Assembly (NCBI RefSeq): GCF_003576645.1
Contig: NC_044930.1
Coordinates: 23,677,644 to 23,741,643, forward strand
Source of the DNA: Ipomoea triloba
Taxonomy: Eukaryota; Streptophyta; Magnoliopsida; Solanales; Convolvulaceae
Direction of reading: 5' to 3'
DNA: 64,000 nt
A model generated the notes under the pieces. It saw nothing but the letters and a program-made list of their open reading frames with translations, ran no database searches and had not been told where the DNA came from. The position numbers and the translations under genes were made by a program. This document shows, piece after piece, positions 10,601 to 21,540 of the stretch. Numbering within the stretch: position 1 is the stretch's first letter; every line of letters begins with the position of its first letter.

Positions 10601-13600
10601 AGTGAGGAATTTGATGACTTCTGCAAGAAGGAAGGCATCAAAAGGCAGTTCACGGTGGCATACACTCCTCAACAAAATGGAGTGGCAGAGCGGATGAACA
10701 GAACCTTGCTGGAAAGGACAAGAGCAATGTTGAGGGCTGCGGGCTTAGAAAAATCATTCTGGGCAGAAGCAGTCAATACCGCCTGTTATTTGGTGAATCG
10801 AGCTCCATCAACTGCAATCGAGCTGAAGACACCAATGGAGATGTGGACTGGTAAGCCTGTTGATTATTCAAACCTCCATATATTTGAAAGCATTGTGTAT
10901 GCAATGTACAATGCCCAGGAAATTACAAAGTTGGATCCGAAGTCCAGGAAATGTAGATTCTTGGGGTATGCTGATAGAGTAAAGGGGTATCGCTTGTGGG
11001 ATCCCACTGCCCACAAAGTTGTCATCAGCAGGGATGTTATCTTTGTAGAGGACAGGCTACAAAGAGGAGAAGTTGATGATAGCACGGAAAAAGAAAAGCC
11101 AGAAACTACTCAGATACAGGTAGAGGAGGAATTTGAACAAGATTCTTCTGAAGCAGAACCGGCGCACGAGGAACCAGAACCAGAACACTCTGGAGCTCCA
11201 ACAACTCGTCAATCAGACCGTGAAAGAAGACGTCCCACTTGGCACTCAGATTATGTTATGGAAGGGAATGTTGCATACTGCCTTCTAACAGAGGATGGTG
11301 AGCCATCAACCTTTCAGGAGGCGATAAACAGCTCAGATGTTTTTCAATGGACGGCAGCAATGCAGGAAGAAATAGAAGCTCTCCATAAAAATAATACATG
11401 GGAACTTGTGCCACTACCACAAGGAAGGAAGCCAATTGGTAACAAATGGGTCTTCAAAATCAAAAGGAATGGTGACGATCAAGTGGAGCGGTATCGTGCA
11501 AGACTGGTGGTGAAGGGATATGCTCAGAAAGAAGGTATTGATTTCAATGAAATATTTTCACCTGTGGTTCGACTAACAACAGTTCGTGTAGTTTTGGCGA
11601 TGTGTGCTACATTCAACTTACATCTAGAGCAGCTAGATGTAAAAACGGCTTTTCTTCATGGAGATCTTGAAGAAGAGATATATATGCTCCAGCCTGAAGG
11701 ATTTGAAGACAAAGAGAATCAGAACTTGGTTTGCAGGTTGAACAAATCTCTGTACGGTTTAAAGCAGGCGCCAAGGTGTTGGTATAAGAGATTTGATTCC
11801 TTCATCATGTGCCTTGGATACAACAGACTGAATGCAGACCCTTGTGCATATTTCAAGAGGTTTGGAAAAGATAACTTTGTTATATTGCTGTTGTATGTAG
11901 ATGACATGTTGGTCGCAGGCCCCAACAAAGATCATATTGATGAATTGAAGGCACAACTGGCTAGGGAATTCGAAATGAAGGACTTGGGACCAGCAAACAA
12001 GATTCTAGGGATGCAAATTCACCGAGACAGAGGTAATAGGAAGATTTGGCTTTCTCAAAAGAATTATTTAAAGAAAATCTTGTCACGTTTCAGCATGCAA
12101 GATTGTAAGCCAATTTCTACCCCTCTTCCTATTAATCTCAAAGTATCCTCAAGTATGAGTCCTAGCAATGAAGAAGGGAGGATGGAGATGTCTCGAGTAC
12201 CGTATGCATCAGCGGTGGGGAGTTTAATGTTCGCTATGATATGTACAAGACCAGACATTGCGCAAGCAGTGGGAGTAGTTAGTCGGTACATGGCGAATCC
12301 AGGCAGAGAGCATTGGAACTGTGTGAAGAGGGTCCTAAGATACATCAAGGGGACCTCAGATGTTGCATTATGTTATGGAGGATCAGACTTTCTTATCAAC
12401 GGGTATGTGGATTCTGACTATGCAGGGGATTTAGATAAAAGTAAATCTACGACAGGATATGTGTTCAAAGTTGCTGGTGGAGCTGTAAGCTGGGTTTCAA
12501 AACTGCAAGCAGTTGTGGCTACGTCAACAACAGAAGCAGAATATGTAGCAGCTACACAAGCCAGTAAAGAAGCAATTTGGTTGAAAATGCTATTGGAGGA
12601 GCTCGGGCACAAACAAGAGTTTGTCTCTTTGTTTTGTGACAGTCAGAGTGCCTTGCATCTAGCAAGGAATCCTACATTTCATTCAAGGACGAAACACATA
12701 CGAGTGCAGTACCATTTCATCCGAGAGAAGGTGGAAGAAGGGACAGTAGATTTGCAGAAAATCCATACCACGGACAACGTAGCAGATTTCCTAACAAAGG
12801 TAATCAATGTTGATAAGTTTACTTGGTGTCGATCTTCTTGTGGCCTGATAGAGACGTAAGCGGCATGGAAAGTGCAAGGTAGAAAGAATGGTGTGAAGAT
12901 ATGATTGTTACAATCTAATCTTCAAGTGGGAGATTGTCGGCAGAATTAGGCAATGTTGCAGCAGCCATAACTAGGCAAATATCAACAATTGACAAAGAAT
13001 TAGGCAAGTCAAAAGAGTTAGGCATGGAGTTAGGCACCTACCAAAATATTTATTATTTGGTCCCTAAACTTTGGACTTACTACAAAATGACCCCTATTCC
13101 TCAACTATAAATAGGGAGGTCATTTGTCATTCTTGTCATCTCAAATCATTCTATTCTTCCCTCATATACTAGAGATATTAGAGAGTTTGTTGAGTGTATT
13201 TCTCCTTCCTAGCAAGAGAGAATTATCCTTGTTTTCTCCTTGTTAGTTAGAGAGTGGTTGTAACTCCTATTTTCTCATAGTGAAATTCTTCTACCCTTGC
13301 CCGTGGTTTTTACCCTAATTTGTTTAGGGGTTTTCCACGTAAAATCTGTGCCTCATTTATTTTTCTTTCTCAAATTATTGTTGCAATCTGATCTATCCCA
13401 CTTCCGCGGGCGCAACAGTACTAACCAAAATCATATCAACTAACAATACAAATTTTGTATGGGATCCGAGTTAATTCCGATCCAGAAATAGTCTATTGAC
13501 TATTAACATTTATCAATTTTTATCTTAGACTTTCAATCAAGGTCTAGGCGGCCGAAGCGCCGACTAGGCCGCCTAGTTGACCGATTATTTGTCCCTTTCA

Positions 13601-16600
13601 ATTGGACCATAAATAATAGTTTGTTGTATATTAACATTTACCAATTATTTTGTTTCAGATTTGGCCCTTCACTTAAGTATCTATTTAGCAACATTAAACT
13701 TGAAAGTGATAATGTAAACATTAGTTTATTGTTGAGTTGGGAAAAGTTCGTCATTAGTGGGAATGCAAAGACCCAAATTTTTACATTATTACCATTAAAT
13801 TTAATGTTTACTAAATTGATATTTAATTGAATGACCAAATTTGGAATAAAACCAATAGTTAAGGATCATTTACGGTCAAACTGAAAGTCGATGATGAAAA
13901 TTGGTAAAATGTCAATAGGTAAGGGATCATTTGTGGTATAATTGAAAGTCGAAGATAAAAATTGATAAATGTCGATAGTCAATAAAAAATTCTTGGAATT
14001 AACTCCTTTGTGTTAATCAACTATCGGGTATAATCATCATCAAGTGTTGATTGATTATCATATATAACCACCTATGTTGGTTTTACGGCTGCGAGGTAAC
14101 CGTTCGGCTAGTCAACACTGTCACAAAACTTAGGAAAAATAGTAATGCAAAAATACAAGAATAATTGGAGAGAGTAACTACACTTGCCTTCAAATCAAAA
14201 CCCTCAACAATGTGACCCCAGGAGTATTTATACAAGATTAATAGGTCTTAGAAAGGAAATAAGAAAAAAACTTAGAAAATATAACTTTGGGAAGCTACTT
14301 AAACCGCTAAAACCGCCATAAATGCTACCAACACTACTACAGAAATCATCTACAATGTCGGACTTTTAACGTCAAATTTTTATATACTACATATTAAGTG
14401 GCAGATAAGGACTGAACGTTACCTTATAGCGCCACCAAGTCCCATAGGCAGCATATAAACCAAGAGGCATGTATTTAGTCTGAGAAAAATTAACACCACC
14501 AGTTAGCCACTAATTTAATTGCAACAAGAGAGCTGGGGGAACCAAATGTGGTTCGAACTTTCATCTATTGTTCGAAAAGCAATGTAACTTATGGGCGTAT
14601 TTGATTTTGATGGTTTTCAATGTATTAATAAATTTAAGGCAAAAACATGTGTACTGTTAGGTTGTTTCACGCATCTTTGGTGTCTCAACATGTGTACTGT
14701 TAATAAAATTGTGTGTTCATATGATTTTTCAAAATTCAAAGCCCATTTAAACGCTATTTTTCAAAACTAAAGAAAGTCTATTCAACCACCTTCCTTCCCT
14801 TCCCCTCCCTCTTCGTCTAGGATTATACCCCAACCAAGACCATAAAAAAAGAATACTTAATTGTGTTTTTAGTATCTAACTCGAAGAGAAGGGCTTTCCC
14901 TATTAGTGTCCTTTGTTTTGAAAATTCAAAGGATAATGATGGACAAGATAATCATTAGAATTTTGGGGAAGAAAAAATTTGAAGGGTTTAGTACAAAAGT
15001 TTAGAAGTTTGATGTTTCATAGATGGATTTTAACCTTTTATATTTGAAAGAAAAAGTCTATCAATTCTCTAAAAGAGTTCATAAAAGTCTATATCTTACG
15101 GAGTATTAAATACCAATAAGCTTTTAAAGATTTTTAAAAATCTGAACAAAGACATAGACTCTGTTTGGCAGAGCTTATTTAGGAGTTTATAGCTTATTTT
15201 AAACTATTAATAAGCTATAAACTCTGTTTGGTAATATTTTCAAAATAAGTTAGTAGCTTAAAATAAGAGCTTATTTTGAAACGCTACTACTTGGGGTAGC
15301 TTTTCAAAAATAAGCTAGTAGCTTTTTAACTTTTTTCCATCTTTATCCTTATTATTTTAAATAAATAACATCATTTACCCCTCTCAATTAAAACCCTTTT
15401 GACATTTTTTTTTCATTATGTTTGGTAGTAATTTCAGTTTGACATTTGTGTTTGAACATTAATTTTTGTATGAACTAATATTATGAATTATAAACATTTT
15501 TTTTTACTTTATATATTTTCAAATATATGTTCTTACTTTATATTTTATTTAAATATATCGATTTCATTATTTTATATTTTAATATATAAACAAACCTATT
15601 TAAATTTAAAATTATTTAAATTGTATAAAGATGTCCTTTTTAGTCTTTTTACATTTATCAGCTTATCAAAAAGCTAATTTTCCCAAACACTTTTAAGCAT
15701 AACAGCTAGCTTAACAGCTCTTCGGATTTCAGCTTCAAGCTTTTAGCTTTTCAGTTTTCAGCTTTCACCTACTTTTTCAGCTAGGTTTGTCAAACATAGC
15801 CATACTACATATTTTTAAAGACTATTAAAGTGTTTAAATAAATTATCACCTTAACTTAAAAAAATAAAACTCACTAAAAATTGAAACGAATATGATAACT
15901 TTTAAAAAATCCCTACAAGTTTAAATATCTTTAAAATTTTATAGAAACCGGCAGCGAATACACCCCATACAATCAAGTTGTGCTCTTGCTGGGAAGATAG
16001 TATTTTTAAAAAAAAATTGAAATTGTATATAAAACTAATTGACTTACGTTATAGAAAGAACTGAAGTTTCCAGCTTGGGATTTGGAAGAAGCCCACCTAA
16101 CAAAACCACCAGCTCGAATGACCAATGCTCTAAGCTACACTTACCACACATACACACAAACATCTTTAGAAAAAATGGCCAAGTTAGGTCATGGAACAAT
16201 TGTTATATCATGAGCTAGAGCTCATTTTGTATTGCGGATTCTTATTCAAAAATGATGCGTCTAACACCGTTGATATATCTGCGCAATTAACAGTTTATGT
16301 GTTTGTAAATAAATTGAAGGCATATAACATGTTACTTATAGATACATAATATATATTAATTGAAGACAAGATAATATGTTGTTAAAATATTATGTGTCTG
16401 CAATTGACATATATTATATATGTATCAGCAGTTACTATGTTATGTGTGGTTAATTTATTTATAGACACATAAACCATAGTGGAAAGTAGATCCTGGTCCT
16501 GTATGATATAAAGTTGGAGCAGAGAGAAGTACATACCAAAGCATGGCAGTGGAAGGAATCCCTAATCTAAGAAACTTGATGATCCCATGAAACATATCCT

Positions 16601-17666
16601 TGGAAAACCCTGTCCATGTTTCTTTACAAGAAGGAGAAACCCTCACATAAACACCCAACAACACTACATTAACCCAGTAAGATATGGCATTAGCCATGGC
16701 AGCACCATTGAATCCCATCCCAGATTTGAACACCAAAATCCAACAGCTGAGTACATGCACCAGAGCGCCGATTCCGGCCGTGAACATCATGGGGACAACG
16801 TTGTTTTGGGCCTGTAGAAATGAAACCAGGCACCGGAGGATTGCAAACGGGAAAATGCTAGGTATCAGAAACCGAGCGTACTCGCCGGCGGCGTTAGATA
16901 TCTCCGGATCTGTGCCGCAGAGCCTGAGGATTCGGTCGGTGTAGGCCCAAACGCCGGCCACCGGAATGCAGATTAGAAGCATCACTAGCATTCCTCTCTG
17001 CATAAAGATTCCCAGCATTTTGTACTGCTTGGCGCCGTATGATTGACCGCATAATGTATCCAAAGCGCCTGCGAATCCCCTCTGGTTTTGGTTAAACAAA
17101 CACGAGATCCATAGTTAGTTCATTATTGCGGTTGAAAATTAGTACAAATTGAACATTTTATTTGCAGTTGACCCGCTGGCTGGGGTCTAGCACCGGGTGG
17201 TTGGGATTGTTGTGCAGAGATCAGTAAAGAGTCAAATGAAAAAATATGTGGCGGTATAAAATAATATTAGACTGGTTGGTGTTGGAAGGGAACCCCTAGC
17301 AGTAACATTTAAGACTGGTTGATGTTTGGAGGGGGAATTGTTGGGTGGATACTGATAGCCAATTATAGCTTTTGATGGAAGTGATAAAAGCTTGATTCTA
17401 ACACTGACCGTAAGAGTGTAACCTGTGACTGAAGCAAAGGAGGTGGCCATGGAAGCGCCGGAGAGAGACAGCTCGCCGCCGCGTTTGCCAACGAACATGA
17501 GTGAGATGAACTGCAGGGAAGTTAACAGAAGATTTACAAAACTCAAAGGGGCAGCTAAAACAATCAGCTTCTTCACTTCGCCGGAAACCTCATCCCAACA
17601 TTTTCTTCTCTCATCATTTTCAGATTCAGGAATCAATGGGATCTCCATCTCTGCTTTTCTTTCCAT
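4581..17666 (-). CDS. MATE efflux transporter, DETOXIFICATION (DTX16-like), 8 exons
   Basis: Plant MATE proteins export toxins, alkaloids or flavonoids from the cytosol in exchange for protons or sodium, across the plasma or vacuolar membrane. I join exons 17666-17409, 17081-16537, 16134-16048, 14479-14423, 8508-8270, 7793-7675, 4845-4759 and 4613-4581 (minus). All have GT-AG sites, phases agree at every junction, and the sum is 1,425 bp, or 474 residues plus stop, normal for the family. Signature segments in order are [12 protein letters not shown] (about 63-74), [11 protein letters not shown] (93-103), VRVSNE (317-322), ARGCGWQ in exon 6 and GLWLGI opening exon 7. About twelve hydrophobic segments follow a charged N-terminus. 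I took the ATG at 17,666; one at 17,648 is also in frame. Intron 4 holds a complete copia element on the opposite strand, 2 bp from the exon 5 AG. The reading frame is intact but splicing may be impaired. The substrate cannot be told from sequence. Confidence 0.88.
4930..5110. repeat. Low-copy 'tgtttgg' repeat shared with copy B
   Basis: Sequence in intron 6 of MATE A that matches 27,610-27,790 in copy B, so it predates the duplication. Its style ('tttggaaa', 'ttctaaaaatg', 'agaaaactg') also recurs at about 44,340-44,480. Confidence 0.45.
5226..5465. repeat. (TGG/TGA)n and (AAT)n triplet repeat
   Basis: A degenerate TGG-rich minisatellite is interrupted by a run of AAT at 5,335-5,356. The same combination of AAT run and TGG tract recurs at 44,559-44,700. 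Minus-strand open frames rich in His, Pro and Thr come from this tract and are not genes. Confidence 0.85.
5480..7171 (+). repeat. Decayed copia (Sirevirus-like) LTR relic in MATE A intron 6
   Basis: On the plus strand there is a TATA-like CATAAATAGAGG at about 5,909. An 'actataaaaatttctctc' motif follows near 6,888, then 'gtatattcaactccctcc' near 7,091 and a possible LTR end GGGACCAACA at 7,147-7,156. The 'cactataaaa' motif followed by CT-rich sequence also occurs in the relics at 33,300-34,460, 39,850-40,360 and 61,000-61,600. I read these as 3' portions of old LTRs. Part of it (6,750-6,880) has a counterpart in copy B (27,985-28,070), so not all of this span is younger than the duplication. 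Confidence 0.4.
7820..8078 (+). pseudogene. LINE RNase H-domain fragment in MATE A intron 5
   Basis: The plus strand reads [14 protein letters not shown] and then [14 protein letters not shown], the core of the RNase H-like (RVT_3) domain at the end of plant LINE ORF2. The corresponding intron of copy B lacks it: the two introns agree up to 'cataaatttt' and then differ. It therefore inserted in copy A after duplication, or was lost from B. It is 5'-truncated, only about 65 codons. A short A-rich tail follows (8,070-8,078); no target duplication is clear. Confidence 0.6.
8511..8515. repeat. Copia target-site duplication (left), GTACT
   Basis: GTACT at 8,511-8,515 is repeated at 13,418-13,422 on the far side of the element. 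The uninterrupted site in copy B (29,546-29,551, 'tgtactaacc') has it once. Five base pairs is the usual size for Ty1-copia. Confidence 0.95.
8516..8906 (+). repeat. Copia 5' LTR (93 bp missing at N)
   Basis: Begins TGTCGGCAG and ends GCGCAACA. The single N at 8,623 takes the place of bases equivalent to 13,042-13,134 in the 3' LTR. Adding 93 to the 390 known bases gives 483, exactly the 3' LTR length. The missing part includes the TATA-like CTATAAATAGGG. Confidence 0.93.
8909..8920 (+). other. Copia primer binding site (tRNA-iMet)
   Basis: TGGTATCAGAGC, two bases inside the 5' LTR end. This is the standard plant copia primer site. Confidence 0.92.
8959..12859 (+). CDS. Copia gag-pol polyprotein, one frameshift near gag start
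   Basis: Encodes the particle and replication proteins of the element. Visible domains: Gag (UBN2 type) to about 9,530; CCHC zinc knuckle [14 protein letters not shown] at 9,641-9,682; aspartic protease with DSGA at 9,812-9,823; integrase HHCC region (about 10,205-10,330) and catalytic core including RTDNGGEY at about 10,575; reverse transcriptase with YVDD at 11,894-11,905; RNase H with DSDYAGD at about 12,412. The stop is at 12,857-12,859. The frame is open from within the 5' LTR to the stop. The expected Gag start, [12 protein letters not shown] at 8,959, is in another frame, and a run of six A at 8,995-9,000 looks one base too long. Either the copy is mutated or this is a homopolymer sequencing error. 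The upstream in-frame ATG at 8,786 lies in the LTR and is not a credible start. Confidence 0.9.
12935..13417 (+). repeat. Copia 3' LTR
   Basis: A complete 483-bp copy, TGTCGG...GCAACA, directly preceded by the purine tract AAGTGGGAGAT. It carries a TATA-like CTATAAATAGGG near 13,104. Confidence 0.95.
13418..13422. repeat. Copia target-site duplication (right), GTACT
   Basis: Right-hand copy of GTACT; from here the intron sequence resumes as in copy B. Confidence 0.95.
13468..14005. mobile_element. Foldback element in MATE A intron 4 (MULE-like family)
   Basis: Starts GAGTTAATTCC and ends GGAATTAACTC, an exact 11-bp inverted terminus. Inner arms also pair ('ctattgactattaaca' with 'tgtcgatagtcaata', 'gactttcaat' with 'attgaaagtc'). 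The same arm vocabulary occurs in the element at 44,991-45,832. Copy B holds the same element (about 29,590-30,600), so insertion predates the duplication. No matching target duplication is left. Confidence 0.6.
14680..14850 (+). repeat. Short copia LTR-end remnant in MATE A intron 3
   Basis: Contains 'aaagtctattcaaccacc' followed by a CT-rich block, similar to the ends of the relics at 7,090 and 34,430. Only a fragment is present. Confidence 0.3.
15157..15801. mobile_element. Foldback element, 'CTGTTTGG' family (intron 3)
   Basis: Left end GACTCTGTTTGGCA, right end TGTCAAACATAGCC (inverted match), flanked on both sides by ATA. Internal motifs such as 'ataagctataa' and 'aaaataagctagtagct' match the element at 51,564-52,101. 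Non-autonomous. Termini and a 3-bp flank recall PIF/Harbinger, but ATA is not the usual TWA target, so the superfamily is open. Confidence 0.5.
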
Positions 17667-17822
17667 CCTCTTCTGCGCCTGCCAAATTCGAACGTGACAA
17701 GGAAGATATAAGTATCTACATAAAGACTAGAAAGAGAAATGTAGATACAAGTATATACATATTTTTTTAAAAACTCCAAGGAGGATTCTACTTAAGTATT
17801 TATTTAATTTAGAGAAATATAA

Positions 17823-18115
17823 AGCGGAACAAAGCCTTGAGCTTCTACCCGTCGACGGTCCTTGAGACAATCACCAGCCTTTGCCAATAAATCTTTGACT
17901 GTCTGATCAAAGCTAATTAAGGGTCAATCACGATGTTGTCTTACTAGGTTGATCTTCCAACTTCCTTCACCAACTTGAAAGATGGTTTTGGTTGAGTACT
18001 AGAGAGAATCAAACTGATTCTTTTTTAGCTTAGAAGAGTTGATGTGGCAACAAAACTTTGGGGACTTGATCACAAGAAAATTTTCAATCAGCTTTTTTAA
18101 CTTTATAACCTTTTG
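17823..18115 (-). repeat. Decayed LTR-like repeat, inverted match to 503-870
   Basis: Reverse complement matches the relic at 503-870 through 'ccttgagacaatcac', 'ggttttggttgagtact' and 'cttgatcacaagaaaattt'. It lies just upstream of the MATE A start, about 160 bp from the ATG. Confidence 0.45.
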
Positions 18116-18236
18116 TCAAGGACCTTGTAATCTACTGGTACCAAGTTACTCCCTCATATTGGAGGTTGTGAGTTCAAGCTTAATACTGCATTGTAATACA
18201 GTTATAACTTAATTGTAATTAAGTTAATAAAAAAAT
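18115..18236 (+). mobile_element. tRNA-derived SINE
   Basis: Begins 'caaggaccttgtaatctactggtacc' in style (the A-box region), then a B-box-like 'ggttgtgagttcaagc', then a tail related to 'actgcattgtaatacag' and an A-rich end. The same family occurs at 33,143-33,284 and 46,581-46,818 on the other strand. Confidence 0.55.
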
Positions 18237-18704
18237 TCGAAAAAGTTATCAATATAAGTGTCATTTGAAATATCTCATATAGAGTTTTTAATCATATATT
18301 TATTTTATATGTTAATTTTATTTGTAAAAAAGAAAAATAGAAAAAAGAGTTTATGTTTAAAAAAAAAAAAGAATTTAGGTATAGGTATTAATTATTCATT
18401 AAATTTTAAATTAAAATTTCAAATAATTCTACTTTTTTCTGGCTGGGAGACCGGACATTAAGGTGCACAAATATTTGTACTACAAAATGGTCACTTAGAA
18501 TGTCGAATTTGCTAACATTTCCAACACACACATATATATATATATTAGTATGTTTAGTGCTTTGGAGTTTGGATTTTAACATGTTTGTCCCAATTCGCTA
18601 TTGTTTAGTTGAAGGAAATTAGAATTCCACTCTCACTTAATTCAAAAGATAATTAAATTCATTCATTTGCTAAATTTGCTAACCATTACAGACTCAGTTG
18701 CATT

Positions 18705-18992
18705 CTTCTCTAACCAGTTGATAAACTCGTGTTTTTGTTTACCTGCTAAAAATTAAATAAAAAAATAATGTCATTCAGATTTAAGAAAGAGGTGGGAAGA
18801 AGCAACTTCCTCCTCGTCTAGATCTATCAGATCTAGAGATAAGGTCCCCTTCTTCTCTAACCAGTTGATAAACTTGTTTTTTTGTTTACCTGATAAAAAT
18901 TAAATTAAAAATAATGTCATTCAGATTTAAGAAAGAGATGGGAAGAAGCAACTTCCTCATCGTCTAGATCAGATCTAGAGATAAGGTCCCCC
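18705..18992. repeat. Two-copy tandem repeat, period 147 bp
   Basis: Unit 1 (18,705-18,851) and unit 2 (18,852-18,992) both start CTTCTCTAACCAGTTG and end ATAAGGTCCCC. They differ by a few substitutions and small indels, including one around the palindromic GATCAGATC motif. It does not encode anything recognisable. Confidence 0.85.
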
Positions 18993-19778
18993 TCTCTGCT
19001 AAGATCAATGGAGGAGCCAAATATCACCCTTTCAATTTTAGTCTTGTGACTATTGATTTGAGGTCTTGTTAATTGAGTCCATAACTTTTAAAATTATTAA
19101 TTTAGTACCTTAACTATTTAACTTTTTATCAATTTTGGTCATTCCGATCAAATTATCTACCAAAAGTCACAAAAATATTTTAATTAACCAATTAATCTTT
19201 AATCTCAGGACAATTTCACCTTTGTATATGTGGTCAAAAAGACATTCGACCATAGTCAATTTCCTCCTCTAATTTGCCATATCGATTACAATTTGAAAAC
19301 TAAGTAACGACCTCTACTCGGCTTTGTTTGCTGATGATCCCGCCAAATCCTTGCTCATGCTTATCGTCATGCCTTTTGTCGCAAATTTTACTGTGGACCG
19401 CAGTCCACAAATCTTGATAGTCCAGGCATCAAAGTAACGTTGTTTCTTTTAATGAAAAGGAACGGCATTCGTTTCACGCCGCTCCGCAAAAAGTAACTCC
19501 ATGTGTATAACATATTCAGTTTCATTTTATATACACTTCAATTTAGTTTCATTTTATATACACTGCAGTTCCCTTTCAACACAACTACAGTTTCATTTCG
19601 ATATAACTACAGCTCACTCATTGGCTAGAGCTTCTTGCTTGTATACTAGTCGGGAGGTGTGAGACGCAAATATCGCTTATTGTATTCATGATTTGATTTC
19701 GCAGTAATAGTTCACTTTGATGGTTGTTTTCAAAAGAATATATATAATATAAAATTTAACATGAACTTTGTTCAATTA
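18993..19778. other. Gene-free stretch upstream of MATE A
   Basis: AT-rich with foldback-like phrases ('ttgattttggtcattccgatcaaattatc') resembling the elements near 26,700, but no complete ends were found. Confidence 0.35.
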
Positions 19779-20203
19779 TGGTGTGTTTGGTAACCCAGAA
19801 AATGATTTCCGGAAATCATTTTCCTGGCTTTTGGTGTTTGGCAACATCCGGAAAATGTGGTCAACGGAAAACATTTTCCGTTGACCGCGGAAAATGAGCT
19901 CATTTTTCCGAAAAATGACTTCCGAACAAAAAATCCGGAAGTCATTTTTCGGAAACGGAAAATGGCTTCGTGCGATGTTTTTTTGTAAAAAAAAAATTAT
20001 TTCTAATAAATATTATTAGTTTATATATTTTTATATTCTAAATAAAATAATAAAAATATATAAGTATGCAGTTCTACTCATTTTCCGAAAAATGAACCAA
20101 ACACACACAGACAATTTTCCAAAGTACATCCAAACACCGAAAATGAACTCATTTTCAAAAAAACATTTTCCAAAATTCATTTTCCTGCTTTCCAAACAAA
20201 CTC
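19779..20203. mobile_element. Foldback MITE, PIF/Harbinger (Tourist)-like
   Basis: Left end TGGTGTGTTTGG, right end CCAAACAAACTC, flanked on both sides by TTA (19,776-19,778 and 20,204-20,206), the preferred Harbinger target. The interior is rich in inverted 'cattttcc/ggaaaatg' motifs. No coding capacity. Confidence 0.55.
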
Positions 20204-20206
20204 TTA

Positions 20207-21540
20207 ATTAGAATAACGCATTGGGATTGATGCAACGGTACACCTAATTTACAATATATATTCAACATAGATGAGAAACTATGCCTATTATCATTGTCTT
20301 TTTGGAAAGGGGGATGTGGTTATGTTTTTTAAGGTGCACAACGCCAAGCTAAGGCACTAAAATTGCAGTAAAGCACACCATGAGACTAGATCAAATCAAG
20401 AATTTATTTCTGGCGGATTTGGCAACAAGAGGAAGCATGGATCACGCCAATTAATAAGATTTTGTGTTGCAAAAATTATGCTTAGGGTACGATCCAGTGA
20501 ATGTGCTTTCCTCTAAAACTGTTATTGCACTAGTTAATCGATCATTTTTACCATAGGTCATAGTTATGCATTATTGAAATATTTACTTTTATGAAAAAAT
20601 TGATAATCTTGTATTTATATACATCAAAATATCGAATAATATTTTAATAAATTTTAGAACAGTAATTTAAAAATATACATTTGAAAATTAGACTGTTCAC
20701 GAAATGCGCCTATAGTAACTAGTTTTGACAAAAGTATGATAAAGAAAAAGGTTTTCGTTGCAAGGGAAGAACATGAATTGATCGAATTTTATTTATATGT
20801 TTCTCAGTACAAATATTGAAAAAGGAAATACGTACTATTTATAATAAAGAAAGCGAACAACTTAACATAAAATAATATAAATAAATATCCCCCACAATAA
20901 TTATTCAATTATTCAAAATAACTTAATATGTGTACCAAGTTTAACAAATTTTCTTGGAAGATATTACTATGCACTATTAAAATAATAGAGAAAGATGTAG
21001 GTTGGTGCCTTGGTGGGGTTCTCCCACCGTTAACATGCACTACACGCGTCTGTTGAGTTTTTCTTTTTCTTTACTTACTTTCTCAAAGTGTAATAAAAAA
21101 CTCACCACAACACTGTCTCAAAATTTTCTCTCTTATCTCTCATCAATATCACCTCCAAAGCACCCAAAAAATCCAAAAAAAAAAAAAAAAAAAAAAAACT
21201 AACTGAGGAAACATTGGAATCTAAAATAGTAATTTAAATTAAATATTTAATAATGATAATGAGTTTAAGCGGAAGAAGTCTCGTTGTTTTGATAGTGTGT
21301 ATGTGTGTGTGTATATATATATATGGACATTCATGTGAGAACTGTTGCTCAGGAAAAATAGGAACTAATTGGAGGCGATATTAACTCTTTGTACTTCAGT
21401 AAGTTGAAAAATTAGTTATCAACAGATTAACAGAATCAATAGTACTAAAAAAAGGAACTAATTAGAGTCACGTCATTCATCTAGAAAGATTAACAAATTG
21501 TAAACAATTTTTAAAAGAAAATGCCGTGACATTTTTGTTA
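20207..21540. other. Gene-free AT-rich stretch
   Basis: Holds homopolymer A at 21,174-21,199 and GT/TA microsatellite at 21,294-21,324. A SINE-tail-like fragment lies at 21,385-21,455 ('gactctttgtacttcagt'-style sequence followed by 'cagaatcaatagtac'). No gene seen. Confidence 0.4.

Larger units (their letters stand above)
8516..13417 (+). mobile_element. Near-complete Ty1-copia retrotransposon (Tork/Tnt1-like)
   Basis: An LTR retrotransposon bounded by GTACT target duplications, with TG...CA LTRs. It has a primer binding site TGGTATCAGAGC at 8,909-8,920, complementary to the 3' end of initiator tRNA-Met, and a purine-rich AAGTGGGAGAT just before the 3' LTR. One long gag-pol frame lies between. 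The two LTRs differ at about 2 of 390 comparable bases, so the insertion is young. The domain order protease-integrase-RT-RNase H places it in copia; gag and integrase style suggest the Tork (Tnt1) lineage, which is an inference. It lies in intron 4 of the MATE gene on the opposite strand. One base of excess in an A run near the gag start breaks the frame. Confidence 0.95.

Noticed and set aside
16587..16944. Plus-strand frames opposite MATE exon 2
   Set aside because: The minus strand encodes conserved MATE sequence with matching splice phases; the plus frames have no domain.
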